A stretch of DNA of 64,000 nucleotides from Lacicoccus alkaliphilus DSM 16010 (GTDB lineage: Bacteria; Bacillota; Bacilli; Staphylococcales; Salinicoccaceae): the NCBI RefSeq assembly GCF_900142805.1, contig NZ_FRCF01000002.1:372001-436000 (forward strand). The letters are read 5' to 3'. Both the position numbers and the translations under genes were made by a program. Below the pieces are notes generated by a model. It had not been told where the DNA came from. It was given only the letters and a program-made list of their open reading frames with translations, and searched no databases. How positions within the stretch are numbered: the first letter of the stretch is position 1; each line of letters begins with the position of its first letter. Shown piece by piece: positions 8,398-16,806 of the stretch.

Positions 8398-9277
8398 GGT
8401 GGACGCCTGAAGGCAGCTCCTTCGCCAATTCATTTAAGAACCCGTCCTCATAGCGGTTGCTCAGATGGGTGATCAGCAGCGCACCATAATCAATATTTTT
8501 TAGATTATCAAGCACACTGGTTATTTCAGAATGAAAATAGCGGTGTGCTTTTTCCTGTTCACCATCCAGATACGTCGCTTCGTGGACGATGACGTCACTC
8601 CTATCTATCAGTGAAAGATATTCCGGCTCTGCCATCACCCTTGTGTCGCCGTGAACGGAAATTTTGCGCCCGGTGATATCAGGACCAGTGAAATCCGATG
8701 TACGATATGTTTCCCCGTTGAATTCAAACACATCCGCCTTTTTTATTTCAGCATATAACGGGCCCGGTTCGATTCCTATGCCCTTCAGTTTGTCCGGATC
8801 CAGTGCTCCCGTTTTATCATTTTCCTTAAAGACATATAAAAAACTGTCTATATTATGGTCCAGCAGACGGACATGGACCTTGAAGTTGTCGATTTCTATA
8901 CAGTCCTTGTGCCCGACCTCCACGATGCTGAGCGGGTAATTGAGTCTGGAACCGCTGATTTCAAAAGTGATGTCCAGCCAATTTGCCAGTCCCTTCGGCC
9001 CGTAGATGGTCAGCGGCAGATCTTCCCCGCCCTGGTGTGCACGTGAAGAGAGGAAGCCCGGAAGTCCGTATATATGGTCGCCGTGCAAATGCGTGATGAA
9101 TATACTCCTCACTTTGGAAGGTTTGATGCTTGTATGGAGTATCCTGTGCTGCAACGCCTCCCCCGCATCTATCAATATGTACTGATTGGTTTCATCCACT
9201 GCATCCAATATGTAACTCTGGGTGTGCCTTTTCTTGGACGGCAGCCCTGCCCCTGAACCGAGAACTGTAAATTGCAT
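8342..9277 (-). CDS. rnz: ribonuclease Z
   Basis: tRNA 3'-processing endonuclease (RNase Z) of the metallo-beta-lactamase family. The zinc motif THLHGDHIYGLPGF (His63, His65, Asp67, His68) is intact, with SVHGDTR and HEATY further on and THLSNRY near the end. At 311 residues it is the short, RNase Z-S form. The start has AGGTGA upstream. It converges with and overlaps the YqkD-like gene by 56 bases. A 7-bp inverted repeat (CAATTAT/ATAATTG, 9306-9325) overlaps its likely -10, TATAAT at 9308-9313 on the minus strand. Confidence 0.93.
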   Translation of the reverse strand: MQFTVLGSGAGLPSKKRHTQSYILDAVDETNQYILIDAGEALQHRILHTSIKPSKVRSIFITHLHGDHIYGLPGFLSSRAHQGGEDLPLTIYGPKGLANWLDITFEISGSRLNYPLSIVEVGHKDCIEIDNFKVHVRLLDHNIDSFLYVFKENDKTGALDPDKLKGIGIEPGPLYAEIKKADVFEFNGETYRTSDFTGPDITGRKISVHGDTRVMAEPEYLSLIDRSDVIVHEATYLDGEQEKAHRYFHSEITSVLDNLKNIDYGALLITHLSNRYEDGFLNELAKELPSGVHLTHDFFEHPILRNSQENK

Positions 9278-9305
9278 AAAATATCACCTGTTTTGATTGA
9301 TTTGT

Positions 9306-9325
9306 CAATTATATCATAATAATTG
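9306..9325. promoter_or_regulatory. inverted repeat over the rnz -10 region
   Basis: Arms CAATTAT and ATAATTG with a 6-base spacer, in the gap between rnz and the divergent AraC-type gene. One arm contains a minus-strand TATAAT. AT-rich symmetry can arise by chance, so its role as an operator is only possible. Confidence 0.3.
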
Positions 9326-9392
9326 AGTTTTTAAGATGACAGTGAAATAATTATATTACAAGAACTGAACTTTGAAGGTGGCATCAGGCAGT

Positions 9393-10235
9393 ATGGAGAC
9401 TGTTAATTTTATTGAAAAATTCATCATATATATAGAAGATCATTTAAGGGAAGAGATCGATTTCAGTGAAGCACTCTATAAATTGGGTGTCGAACCGAAA
9501 TCCTTCATTACGATATTCACTTCACTGGTGGGTATGACACCTTATGAATATCAGCAGAAGCGGAGGATGACCGAGATTGCATACGAACTTTACGAAGGTC
9601 ATCGCAGACTGATAGATATTGCGAAATATTATGGCTTCAAGGATGCTGATGAATTCAAGCACAGGTACAGGGAAAGCATGGGCATCTCCCCTTATGAGAC
9701 TGATAAATATATTGGGACGCTCGATCTGCTCGAGCGCATCACATTCGAAGTCGTCCCCGTGGACAAGCCTGAATACCCTTCCCGCACAGTCTATGTGGAG
9801 AGCTTCAGGATTGTGGGTTTCACACAATACTTCTCACTCAATGATTACAGCCGCACCAACAAATTGAATATGCTTAAAAACCTCGAGAAAAATGGCTTGA
9901 TCGATGAATTGCTCGGTTTCAACAGCGGACGCATCAAAGGGGTCATTTTACATGAGAGGATCGTCAGGGATGAACTGGAACTGATGGTCGGCGTGGCTTC
10001 TTCGGATGCTTCACCTTTCAATGAAACCTTTACGGAATCGGGTGATTTCACGATTTTTGAGGGGACAGGAAGGGCGAGTATGCTGATGGAGGATATTTAC
10101 CGGTATATATTCAGAAGATGGCGCTTCAAAAGCACAAGGGAGCTGAACTGCGATTTTTCAATTGAAGTGCTCAAAAGTCCATTTGATATAGACTATGACG
10201 ATTCAAAATTACAGGTATGGCAGGCGTTGGAATGA
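9393..10235 (+). CDS. AraC-type regulator with GyrI-like effector domain
   Basis: Two-part protein. Residues 1-100 are a double helix-turn-helix of the AraC type: SEALYKLGVEPKSFITIF and IDIAKYYGFKDADEFKHRYRESMGISPYE. Residues 115-280 fit a GyrI-like/SOUL ligand-binding domain (FEVVPVDKPEYPSRTVYVE, FTIFEGTG). This DNA-binding-first order is that of Rob/BmrR-like drug or metabolite sensors. The start is the ATG at 9393 with AAGGTGG 11 bases upstream; a TTG at 9372 would add an unlikely tail. No transporter or enzyme lies beside it, so its target cannot be read from context. Function unassigned. Confidence 0.78.
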   Translation: METVNFIEKFIIYIEDHLREEIDFSEALYKLGVEPKSFITIFTSLVGMTPYEYQQKRRMTEIAYELYEGHRRLIDIAKYYGFKDADEFKHRYRESMGISPYETDKYIGTLDLLERITFEVVPVDKPEYPSRTVYVESFRIVGFTQYFSLNDYSRTNKLNMLKNLEKNGLIDELLGFNSGRIKGVILHERIVRDELELMVGVASSDASPFNETFTESGDFTIFEGTGRASMLMEDIYRYIFRRWRFKSTRELNCDFSIEVLKSPFDIDYDDSKLQVWQALE

Positions 10236-10267
10236 AAAAAAGAAGGTGATATCACCTTCTTTTTTTG
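10235..10267. terminator. bidirectional terminator, AraC-type gene / M20 peptidase
   Basis: Perfect 20-bp palindrome (half-site AGAAGGTGAT, 10241-10260) flanked by A and T tracts, placed between two converging genes. Confidence 0.9.
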
Positions 10268-10268
10268 T

Positions 10269-11384
10269 TTATTTTGCCTGCTGAACTTTGATGATTTCCA
10301 CGATGAGCTCAGTTGCCTTGATCAGTTCTTCAATCGGCATTCTTTCCGAGGTGGTATGAATATTCTCATAACCGAGGCCCAATACAACAGTCTGTATGCC
10401 TTTGCCATTGAATATATTGCCGTCGCTCCCACCGCCGAGTGATATGAAATCTGCTTCTCTGCCGATATTCTCTATCGCAGTTTTTACGGTGGACACCACT
10501 TCCGAGTCCTGTTCTGCATAGAGGTGATCATACATCTTTTCAATACTGACTTCTGCGCTTCCGCCAAATGTTTCTGCAGCTTTTTCAAAAGCTTCTTTCA
10601 TATGCTGTGCCTGCGACTCCATCTTTTCAGGGTGCTGGCTGCGCGTCTCGGCGAGCACATAGGCATAATCGGCGACGATGTTCGTGGCGCTTCCGCCTTC
10701 GATACGCCCCACGTTGGCAGTGGTCTCGGAATCGATCCTCCCGAGCTTCATCATACTGATCGCTTTGGCGGCAATATTGATGGCACTTACACCTTCTTCG
10801 GGCGCGACTCCGGCATGGGCGGTCCTGCCGTGGAGATGGGCTTCCACCTTGCTCTGGGTCGGTGCACTGGTGACCACCGTGCCCACTTTCCCGGTGGAGT
10901 CGATGGCATAGCCGAAGTCGCTTTTAAGCTGGCCGGTATCAAAAGCCTTTGCCCCGACCAGCCCCGACTCTTCCCCGACCGTGATCACGATTTCAATATC
11001 GCCATGAGGGATGTCATTTTCCTGGATGATATGGATTGCTTCCACAAGCGCAGCAATGCCCGCCTTATCATCACTGCCAAGTATCGTCGTGCCGTCAGAG
11101 ACGATGTAACCTTCTTCAATTTTCGGCTTTATCCCTTTCCCCGGGGTGACGGTGTCCATATGTACTGTAAAATATACGGGGGCAATATCTTCCGTGCCTT
11201 TCAGCCGGATCAGGAGGTTCCCCGCACCGTGTCCGGTGATTTCTACACTGTCATCTTCAATGATCTCGACATTGAATTGATTGAAGTGGGTCTTTAAGTA
11301 GTCGGCGATCTGACGCTCATCGCCCGACTCCGAGTCGACCTGGAGCATATCCATGAACTGCCGGATCAAACGTTCTTCATTCAT
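10269..11384 (-). CDS. M20 family metallopeptidase (YqjE / peptidase T-like)
   Basis: Zinc dipeptidase-like enzyme of the M20 family, close to B. subtilis YqjE, which has the same genomic position near bkd. Metal and catalytic motifs: FTVHMDTVTPG (His and the following Asp), GSDDKAG, VGEESGLVGA with the catalytic Glu pair, and GGGSDGNIF near the end. The dimerisation domain covers about residues 180-290. At 371 residues the length is normal. Substrate unproven. Its promoter (-35 TTGATT, 16 bp, -10 TATACT on the minus strand) overlaps a perfect 15-bp inverted repeat at 11434-11448. Confidence 0.86.
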   Translation of the reverse strand: MNEERLIRQFMDMLQVDSESGDERQIADYLKTHFNQFNVEIIEDDSVEITGHGAGNLLIRLKGTEDIAPVYFTVHMDTVTPGKGIKPKIEEGYIVSDGTTILGSDDKAGIAALVEAIHIIQENDIPHGDIEIVITVGEESGLVGAKAFDTGQLKSDFGYAIDSTGKVGTVVTSAPTQSKVEAHLHGRTAHAGVAPEEGVSAINIAAKAISMMKLGRIDSETTANVGRIEGGSATNIVADYAYVLAETRSQHPEKMESQAQHMKEAFEKAAETFGGSAEVSIEKMYDHLYAEQDSEVVSTVKTAIENIGREADFISLGGGSDGNIFNGKGIQTVVLGLGYENIHTTSERMPIEELIKATELIVEIIKVQQAK

Positions 11385-11433
11385 AACTTTTCCTCCATAA
11401 TAATATTGATTGTGACAAACGAGTATAATATAC

Positions 11434-11448
11434 TGATTACAGTAATCA
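11434..11448. promoter_or_regulatory. perfect 15-bp inverted repeat between the peptidase and the Prli42-like gene
   Basis: TGATTACAGTAATCA: two 7-bp arms around one base. It overlaps the -35 of the minus-strand peptidase promoter and sits 16 bases before the start of the Prli42-like gene, so one bound repressor could affect both. I cannot assign it to a known regulator. Confidence 0.5.
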
Positions 11449-11464
11449 AGTAAGGATGATTCTT

Positions 11465-11566
11465 ATGCAGAATAAAAAAGTAAGACAAGTAATCATTTGG
11501 TTCATGGTGTTTTTGATTGTTGTTTCAGGTTTACTATTCGGCGTGAGCATGATCACATCATTTTAA
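11465..11566 (+). CDS. Prli42-like membrane miniprotein (33 residues)
   Basis: A 33-codon gene reading MQNKKVRQVIIWFMVF and then LIVVSGLLFGVSMITSF: a basic NKKVRQV start and one transmembrane helix of about 22 residues. Length, charge pattern and sequence resemble Listeria Prli42, a 31-residue protein that anchors the stressosome to the membrane, as I remember it. AAGGATG lies eight bases before the ATG and a strong terminator follows within 10 bases, so this is very likely a real monocistronic gene. Staphylococci are not known for a full stressosome, so the role here may differ. Confidence 0.66.
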   Translation: MQNKKVRQVIIWFMVFLIVVSGLLFGVSMITSF

Positions 11567-11573
11567 CTAAATT

Positions 11574-11601
11574 AAAGAGGTCCTTACAGGACCTCTTTTT
11601 T
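11574..11601. terminator. terminator between the Prli42-like gene and bacilliredoxin gene
   Basis: Arms AAGAGGTCCT and AGGACCTCTT around a 3-base loop, then a T run. The stop codon of the converging bacilliredoxin gene (11600-11602) lies in the T run. Confidence 0.9.
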
Positions 11602-12037
11602 ATACCTCTTCACAATGTTCTTCGAACCATGCCTGAAGGTTTGTAATGACGCTCATCGTCTCATGCCCTTCAATTTCATGCCTTTCAATCATATCTACGA
11701 TTTCTCCATCTTTGAAAAATGCAAAAGAAGGTGAAGATGGCAGGAAGTCCGGCGCTTTATCGCGGACATGTTCCGTCGCGTCTTTGTCCTGACCGGCAAA
11801 AACTGTAAGCAGCTGATCGGGAAGCTTGTCATAATTCAATGCATGTTTGGCTGCAGGGCGTGCAATCCCGCCCGCACAGCCGCAGACCGAGTTGACGACT
11901 ACGAGTGCCGTCCCCTCTTTATTTAAATGTTGATCGACTTCTTCGGGTGTCGTCATTTCAGTGTAGCCTGATTCACGCATCTCACTGCGGGCAGTCGTCA
12001 CGATATCATTCATGTACAAGTTAAAGTCCATGTTCAT
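11600..12037 (-). CDS. brxB: bacilliredoxin BrxA/BrxB family (YqiW-like)
   Basis: Bacilliredoxins remove bacillithiol from S-bacillithiolated proteins during thiol stress. The family motif CGC is seen in [15 protein letters not shown] at about residues 53-66 of the 145-residue product. The start at 12037 ([12 protein letters not shown]) has AGGAGAG eight bases upstream; a start 36 bases further up would read through the hairpin region. Its location next to the bkd operon matches yqiW in Bacillus, which supports BrxB over BrxA. The upstream leader carries a 15-bp hairpin directly before the ribosome site. Confidence 0.88.
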   Translation of the reverse strand: MNMDFNLYMNDIVTTARSEMRESGYTEMTTPEEVDQHLNKEGTALVVVNSVCGCAGGIARPAAKHALNYDKLPDQLLTVFAGQDKDATEHVRDKAPDFLPSSPSFAFFKDGEIVDMIERHEIEGHETMSVITNLQAWFEEHCEEV

Positions 12038-12056
12038 TATTGAATCTCTCCTAGTC

Positions 12057-12091
12057 AATATAAACCTTATCACGCAGATAAGGTTTATATT
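12057..12091. terminator. 15-bp perfect hairpin between bkdB and brxB
   Basis: Arms of 15 bp (core TAAACCTTATC and complement) with loop ACGCA. It lies 47 bases after the bkd operon ends and ends 4 bases before the brxB ribosome site. It has no clean T run, so it may be a weak bkd terminator, a brxB leader structure, or an operator. Confidence 0.55.
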
Positions 12092-12137
12092 ATTATCGTT
12101 AATCCCAGTTTATCCATAAAATTTTACTTTGTAAAGA

Positions 12138-13382
12138 TTAATACACCGAGGTATGCTCTGCAGACATCTTTTCGATTTTCTCTTTGACCTTCTTTAAAAA
12201 CTGTCCGGCGACGAGACCGTCGAGAACACGATGATCGATCGACAGGCACAAATTCACCATATGTCTGACCGCTATCATATCGTCGATGATCACAGGTTTT
12301 TTGACTATGGATTCCACCTGGAGAATGGCAGCCTGCGGATGATTGATGATGCCCATGGACTGGACGGAGCCGAAAGCGCCTGTGTTATTGACGGTGAAAG
12401 TCCCGCCCGCCATATGTTCTGAGGTGAGTTTGTGCTGCCTGCCGAGATTCGCAAGTTCATTGACCTGCTTTGCGATACCTTTGATCGTCAGTTCATCTGC
12501 ATTTTTGATGACAGGCACATAAAGCTTATCATCACCTGCGACAGCGATTGAAATGTTGATATCTTTATTCACTACAATCTTATCCCCCTGCCATGAACTG
12601 TTGAGCATGGGAAATTCCTTCAATGTCTCTGCTGCAGCTTTTACGAAAAAGCTGAAGAAAGTCAGATTGAATCCTTCATTCTTTTTAAAATCATCTTTCA
12701 GATCATTACGCAGGTTGACGAGATTGGTCGCATCCACTTCCATCATCAGCCAGGCATGCGGTATTTCCGTTGCTGACTGCACCATTTTATCTGCTATGGC
12801 TGCACGTATCCCGGTGACCGGAATTTCTTCACCGGCCATGACGGAAGGCTGGGTGCTTTCAGGTGCATGCCCAGGCACCGGCTTACCGGCAGGAGCGGTT
12901 CCAGGCCCTTCTTCAATCTCTTTCAATATATCTTTTTTAGTTATCCTGCCGTTGAAGCCCGAGCCGTTGACCTTGCTCAGATCTATATCATTTTCACTGG
13001 CCAGCCGCATCACCACAGGAGAAATCCGTGCACCCCGGGGCTTGTCGGCAGTTTGTGCAGGAGGTGCCTCAGGTTTTTCAGGAGCCGGTGCAGTCTCCTC
13101 TGCACTTGCGGAAGGCTCTTCCTCTGCTTCAAGTGTGCCTTCGCCGTTCCCAGTGTCCAGGGTGCATATCGCAACCCCGACTTCCACAGTTTCACCTTCA
13201 CCGACTAGGAGCTCTCCTATCGTTCCGGCTGTGGCCGACGGCACTTCGGCCGTGACCTTGTCCGTGATCACTTCACACAGGGGATCGTACTCCTCAACCG
13301 TGTCCCCGGGTTTGACGAGCCAACGTTCTATCGTGCCTTCAGTAACACTTTCGCCTAATTTGGGCATTTTAATCTCAGTCAC
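12138..13382 (-). CDS. bkdB: branched-chain 2-oxo acid dehydrogenase E2 (dihydrolipoyl acyltransferase)
   Basis: Core of the branched-chain keto-acid dehydrogenase; transfers isovaleryl, isobutyryl and 2-methylbutyryl groups to CoA. Residues 1-75 are a lipoyl domain with the modified Lys42 in ITDKVTAEVPS. An Ala/Pro/Glu linker (about 80-120) leads to the E1/E3-binding domain RISPVVMRLASENDIDLSKV, then a second linker. The catalytic domain (about 190-414) ends with SIDHRVLDGLVAGQF, containing the active-site His and Asp. At 414 residues it is full length. It is the last gene of the ptb-to-bkdB operon. The branched acyl-CoAs it makes prime iso- and anteiso-fatty acids. Confidence 0.95.
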   Translation of the reverse strand: MTEIKMPKLGESVTEGTIERWLVKPGDTVEEYDPLCEVITDKVTAEVPSATAGTIGELLVGEGETVEVGVAICTLDTGNGEGTLEAEEEPSASAEETAPAPEKPEAPPAQTADKPRGARISPVVMRLASENDIDLSKVNGSGFNGRITKKDILKEIEEGPGTAPAGKPVPGHAPESTQPSVMAGEEIPVTGIRAAIADKMVQSATEIPHAWLMMEVDATNLVNLRNDLKDDFKKNEGFNLTFFSFFVKAAAETLKEFPMLNSSWQGDKIVVNKDINISIAVAGDDKLYVPVIKNADELTIKGIAKQVNELANLGRQHKLTSEHMAGGTFTVNNTGAFGSVQSMGIINHPQAAILQVESIVKKPVIIDDMIAVRHMVNLCLSIDHRVLDGLVAGQFLKKVKEKIEKMSAEHTSVY

Positions 13383-13395
13383 TTTATCCCCTCCA

Positions 13396-14379
13396 TCAGT
13401 GCTCTAACAATTCAAGCATCTTCTCTTCTATTTTATCCGGATTGACCATGAAGTAATCTTCCATCAGCGGTGAATATGGCATGGCCGGCACATCCGGACC
13501 TGCCAGCCTCATGACCGGTGCGTCGAGGTCATAAAGGCAGTTCTCTGCGATGATCGCTGAAACTTCGCTCATGACGCTCCCTTCAAGGTTATCCTCGGTG
13601 ACGAGCAGAACTTTTCCTGTCTTACTGGCGGATTCAATGATACTCTCCTTATCCAGGGGATAGACGGTCCTCAAGTCCAGAATTTCAATATCATGTCCAT
13701 CTTTGGATAACCTCTCGGCTGCCTGCAGTGAATAATTGACACAGAGGCCGTAAGTGATGACCGTGATGTCTTCGCCCGTACGTTTGACATCTGCTTTGCC
13801 GATCGGTACCGTATAGTCGCCTTCCGGCACTTCTTCCTTCAAAAGGCGGTAGGCTTTTTTATGTTCGAAAAACAAGACCGGATCGTTATCCCTGATGGCC
13901 GAGATGAGCAGTCCTTTCGCATCGCTTGGTGTCGATGGTATGACGACTTTCAAACCCGGTGTGGACGCAAACAGCGCTTCAACGGATTGTGAGTGGTATA
14001 AGGCTCCGTGGATGCCGCCGCCGAAAGGTGCACGGATGACGATCGGGCAATTCCACTCCCCATTGGAACGGTACCTGATTTTTGCAGCCTCACTCAGTAT
14101 CTGATTTGTGGCAGGCAGGATGTAGTCGGCAAACTGGATTTCAGCAACAGGCCTTTTGCCCATCATCGCCGCCCCAATCGCCGTACCGACGATGTTGGAT
14201 TCTGCAAGCGGGGTATCAAGACAACGGAGTTCACCGTATTTTTCCTGGAGTCCGTCAGTCACCTTGAACACGCCGCCTTTTTTTCCAACGTCTTCACCGA
14301 GTATGAACACATCATCGTCTTTGCCCATTTCATGGTCCAGAGCATGGGTGATTGCCTGCAAATAAGATATTTTAGCCAT
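13396..14379 (-). CDS. bkdAB: branched-chain 2-oxo acid dehydrogenase E1 beta
   Basis: Beta subunit of the thiamine-diphosphate-dependent decarboxylase. Typical blocks are GEDVGKKGGVFKVTDGL, the TPLAESNIVGTAIGAA region and RAPFGGGIHGALYHSQS, which helps form the active site. At 327 residues the length is right. It starts 8 bases inside the end of the alpha-subunit gene, so the two subunits are probably made in equal amounts by coupling. Confidence 0.95.
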   Translation of the reverse strand: MAKISYLQAITHALDHEMGKDDDVFILGEDVGKKGGVFKVTDGLQEKYGELRCLDTPLAESNIVGTAIGAAMMGKRPVAEIQFADYILPATNQILSEAAKIRYRSNGEWNCPIVIRAPFGGGIHGALYHSQSVEALFASTPGLKVVIPSTPSDAKGLLISAIRDNDPVLFFEHKKAYRLLKEEVPEGDYTVPIGKADVKRTGEDITVITYGLCVNYSLQAAERLSKDGHDIEILDLRTVYPLDKESIIESASKTGKVLLVTEDNLEGSVMSEVSAIIAENCLYDLDAPVMRLAGPDVPAMPYSPLMEDYFMVNPDKIEEKMLELLEH

Positions 14380-15367
14380 TGTCTACCTCCTCATACACAT
14401 GCCTGAGCGCATCCTCCGCCTTTGGGTAAGGTGCGTTTTCGGCTTCTTTGGTTGCATCTTTGACGATCAGTTTGAACTCTTCCTCTATCTCCAGGAACCA
14501 TGATTCTTCAGCAATATTCTTTTCGACCATATAATCCTTCATCAGGACGACACAGTCTTCTTCTTTATTTTTCTCACGTTCTTCTATTGTACGGTATGAA
14601 TCATCATCGTCGGAAGAATGGGCAGTCAGTCTGGTGGACATGGCTTCGATCAATGAGGCGCCTTCGCCATTGACCGCACGTTCCCTCGCCGCCTTGACCA
14701 CTCCATAGACCGCGAACGGATCGTTGCCGTCCACGTGCTCACCATGCATGCCGTAACCGTGTGCACGGTCGGAAAGTTTATCAACTGCGTACTGAAGACG
14801 TGTCGGTACACTGATTGCATATTTGTTGTTTTCAATCAGGCAGATCACCGGCAGTTTATGTACTCCTGCAAAATTCAGGCCTTCATGAAAATCACCCTGG
14901 CTTGTGGAACCTTCTCCAAGCGTCGTCAAAGCCACCCGCTTTTCACCATCCAGTTTAAACTTATAGGCTGCGCCCACAGCATGTAGCACCTGGGTGGTGA
15001 CGGCAGACCCCTGGGAGAGGATATTGCTGGCTTTTTTGCTGAAGTGGCCGGGCATCTGACGTCCGCCGCTTTGTATATCCCCGTCTTTGGCAAAAGCGGA
15101 AAGCATCGTTTCAAGCGGGGTCATACCGAAATGGGTCGCCAGTGCAAGATCCCTGTAATAAGGACTCAGAACATCTTCTTCTTTGTCCAGTGCAAATCCC
15201 GCGCCTACCTGTGTCGCTTCCTGACCCTGGCAGGATATTACGAAAGGCAGTTTACCCGCACGGTTGAGCAGCCACATCCTTTCATCGAGCTTTCTCGACA
15301 GCAGCATGGTACGGTACATTTCTTTAACATCTCCATCAGTCAAGCCGACTTCTTCATGATTTATCAT
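14372..15367 (-). CDS. bkdAA: branched-chain 2-oxo acid dehydrogenase E1 alpha
   Basis: Alpha subunit of the E1 heterotetramer. The ThDP/Mg motif is GEGSTSQGDFHEGLNFAGV followed by VICLIENNKYAIS. The phosphorylation-loop region RLTAHSSDDDDSYRT is present, as in other E1 alpha proteins, with no sign of kinase control in bacteria. At 331 residues the length is normal. It lies between lpdV and the beta-subunit gene, the Bacillus bkd order. Confidence 0.95.
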   Translation of the reverse strand: MINHEEVGLTDGDVKEMYRTMLLSRKLDERMWLLNRAGKLPFVISCQGQEATQVGAGFALDKEEDVLSPYYRDLALATHFGMTPLETMLSAFAKDGDIQSGGRQMPGHFSKKASNILSQGSAVTTQVLHAVGAAYKFKLDGEKRVALTTLGEGSTSQGDFHEGLNFAGVHKLPVICLIENNKYAISVPTRLQYAVDKLSDRAHGYGMHGEHVDGNDPFAVYGVVKAARERAVNGEGASLIEAMSTRLTAHSSDDDDSYRTIEEREKNKEEDCVVLMKDYMVEKNIAEESWFLEIEEEFKLIVKDATKEAENAPYPKAEDALRHVYEEVDNG

Positions 15368-15378
15368 AATTTACCTCC

Positions 15379-16794
15379 TTAAACGTGTATAGCCATTCCC
15401 TCGGCATCCAGGCCGAGTTCCATCAGTATTTCAGATACTGATGGATGTGCATGTATGCTCGAGCCCAGTTCCAGTGCAGAAGCATCCAGAAACTTTGCAA
15501 GTGAGACTTCGTTGATGAGTTCAGTCACGTTGGGTCCCACGAGGCTCGCGCCGAGGATATCCCCCGTATCCGGCTCGGTCAGGATTTTACCGAAACCGTT
15601 CTTATCACCTTCGATCACTGCTTTGGCAACGGTATTCAACGGTATTTTATGCACTTCGAATGTAATGTCCTCCGCCTTCAGTTCATCCTCGGTCATTCCG
15701 ATGGATGCTGCTTCTGGAGAGGTGTATATACATCTTGGCACCTGATTGTAATCGAGTTTGAACGGTTCTTCATCCGTCATATGGGTGATGGCATTGAGTG
15801 CCTCTTTTGTGGCAACATGCGCCAGCTGTAAATTACCAATGCAGTCGCCGACAGCATATATATTGTCATCCTTCGTCTGATAGTATTCATTAGTCCGTAT
15901 ATAGCCATCCTTCAATTCTATCCTGGTGCTGGCCAGGCCGATGTCCTCGATATTGGGCGACCTGCCGATTGCCACCAGGACTTTATCGTAGATTTGTTCT
16001 TCCCCTGCTTTGAATTTTACAGCATCACTCTCCAAAATCACATTATTTTCATTCAGCTCCGCTGACAACTCAAAGAGGATACCTTTTTCCTCCAGGTACT
16101 TCTTCAAAGTGTTGCTGAGGTCACGGTCTTCATTTGGAAGGAGGCGCTCACCTGCCTCATAGACAGTGACTTTCGCCCCAAGGTCGTTCAGCATGCTTGC
16201 GAATTCCAGGCCGATGATTCCCCCTCCGATGATTGCAATGCGGTCGGGCACCTCTTCCAGCACCATCATGTCATCACTTGATAATATCATGGCCCCGTCA
16301 AAAGGCAGGAATGGAAGTTCACGTGGCCTCGACCCTGTACAGATCAAAACATTCTGGTTCACTAGTATTTCACTTTCTCCTTCATCGTCATGAGGGTTGT
16401 CAACCGCAACCGTTCCGGCCATGGGAGAGAAGAGTGACGGCCCTAATATCCGGCCATGACCTTCAAATACATCAACTTTATGTTTTTTCATGAGCTGCCG
16501 GATCCCGTTGTGCATCTGGGAAACCACCTGGTCCTTCCTTGCCACGATATTTTTCATATCGAAGGTCGGATTCACATTGTCGATCCCGAAATCCCCGGCA
16601 CTCCTCATCATCGCCAAGGTCTCTGCCGACTTAAGGAATGATTTTGTCGGAATGCAGCCTTTATGAAGGCACGTCCCGCCCAGTTTGGATTTTTCGACGA
16701 TTGCGGTTTTCAGGCCTGCCCGGGATGCTTTGATGGCGGCCGCATAGCCCGCCGTTCCTCCGCCCAGGACGACCAGATCATACTGATTTGCCAT
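15379..16794 (-). CDS. lpdV: dihydrolipoyl dehydrogenase of the Bkd complex (E3)
   Basis: FAD-dependent E3 that reoxidises the lipoyl arm of BkdB with NAD. FAD-binding GGGTAGYAAA is at 11-20 and the redox disulfide is GGTCLHKGCIPTK (Cys42, Cys47). The NAD-binding segment is IIGGGIIGLEFASML, and the C-terminal HAHPSVSE supplies the catalytic His-Glu pair. At 471 residues it is complete. It sits inside the bkd operon and is therefore dedicated to this complex rather than to pyruvate dehydrogenase. Confidence 0.95.
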   Translation of the reverse strand: MANQYDLVVLGGGTAGYAAAIKASRAGLKTAIVEKSKLGGTCLHKGCIPTKSFLKSAETLAMMRSAGDFGIDNVNPTFDMKNIVARKDQVVSQMHNGIRQLMKKHKVDVFEGHGRILGPSLFSPMAGTVAVDNPHDDEGESEILVNQNVLICTGSRPRELPFLPFDGAMILSSDDMMVLEEVPDRIAIIGGGIIGLEFASMLNDLGAKVTVYEAGERLLPNEDRDLSNTLKKYLEEKGILFELSAELNENNVILESDAVKFKAGEEQIYDKVLVAIGRSPNIEDIGLASTRIELKDGYIRTNEYYQTKDDNIYAVGDCIGNLQLAHVATKEALNAITHMTDEEPFKLDYNQVPRCIYTSPEAASIGMTEDELKAEDITFEVHKIPLNTVAKAVIEGDKNGFGKILTEPDTGDILGASLVGPNVTELINEVSLAKFLDASALELGSSIHAHPSVSEILMELGLDAEGMAIHV

Positions 16795-16806
16795 TGGTTC
16801 TCCCCC

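Noticed and set aside
10524-11297. 257-codon plus-strand frame inside the M20 peptidase gene
   Set aside because: The minus-strand peptidase shows all catalytic motifs; the opposite frame has no recognisable domain.
12553-13407. 284-codon plus-strand frame opposite bkdB
   Set aside because: Ser/Pro-rich translation produced by the complement of the E2 linker and catalytic domain; shadow of a certain gene.
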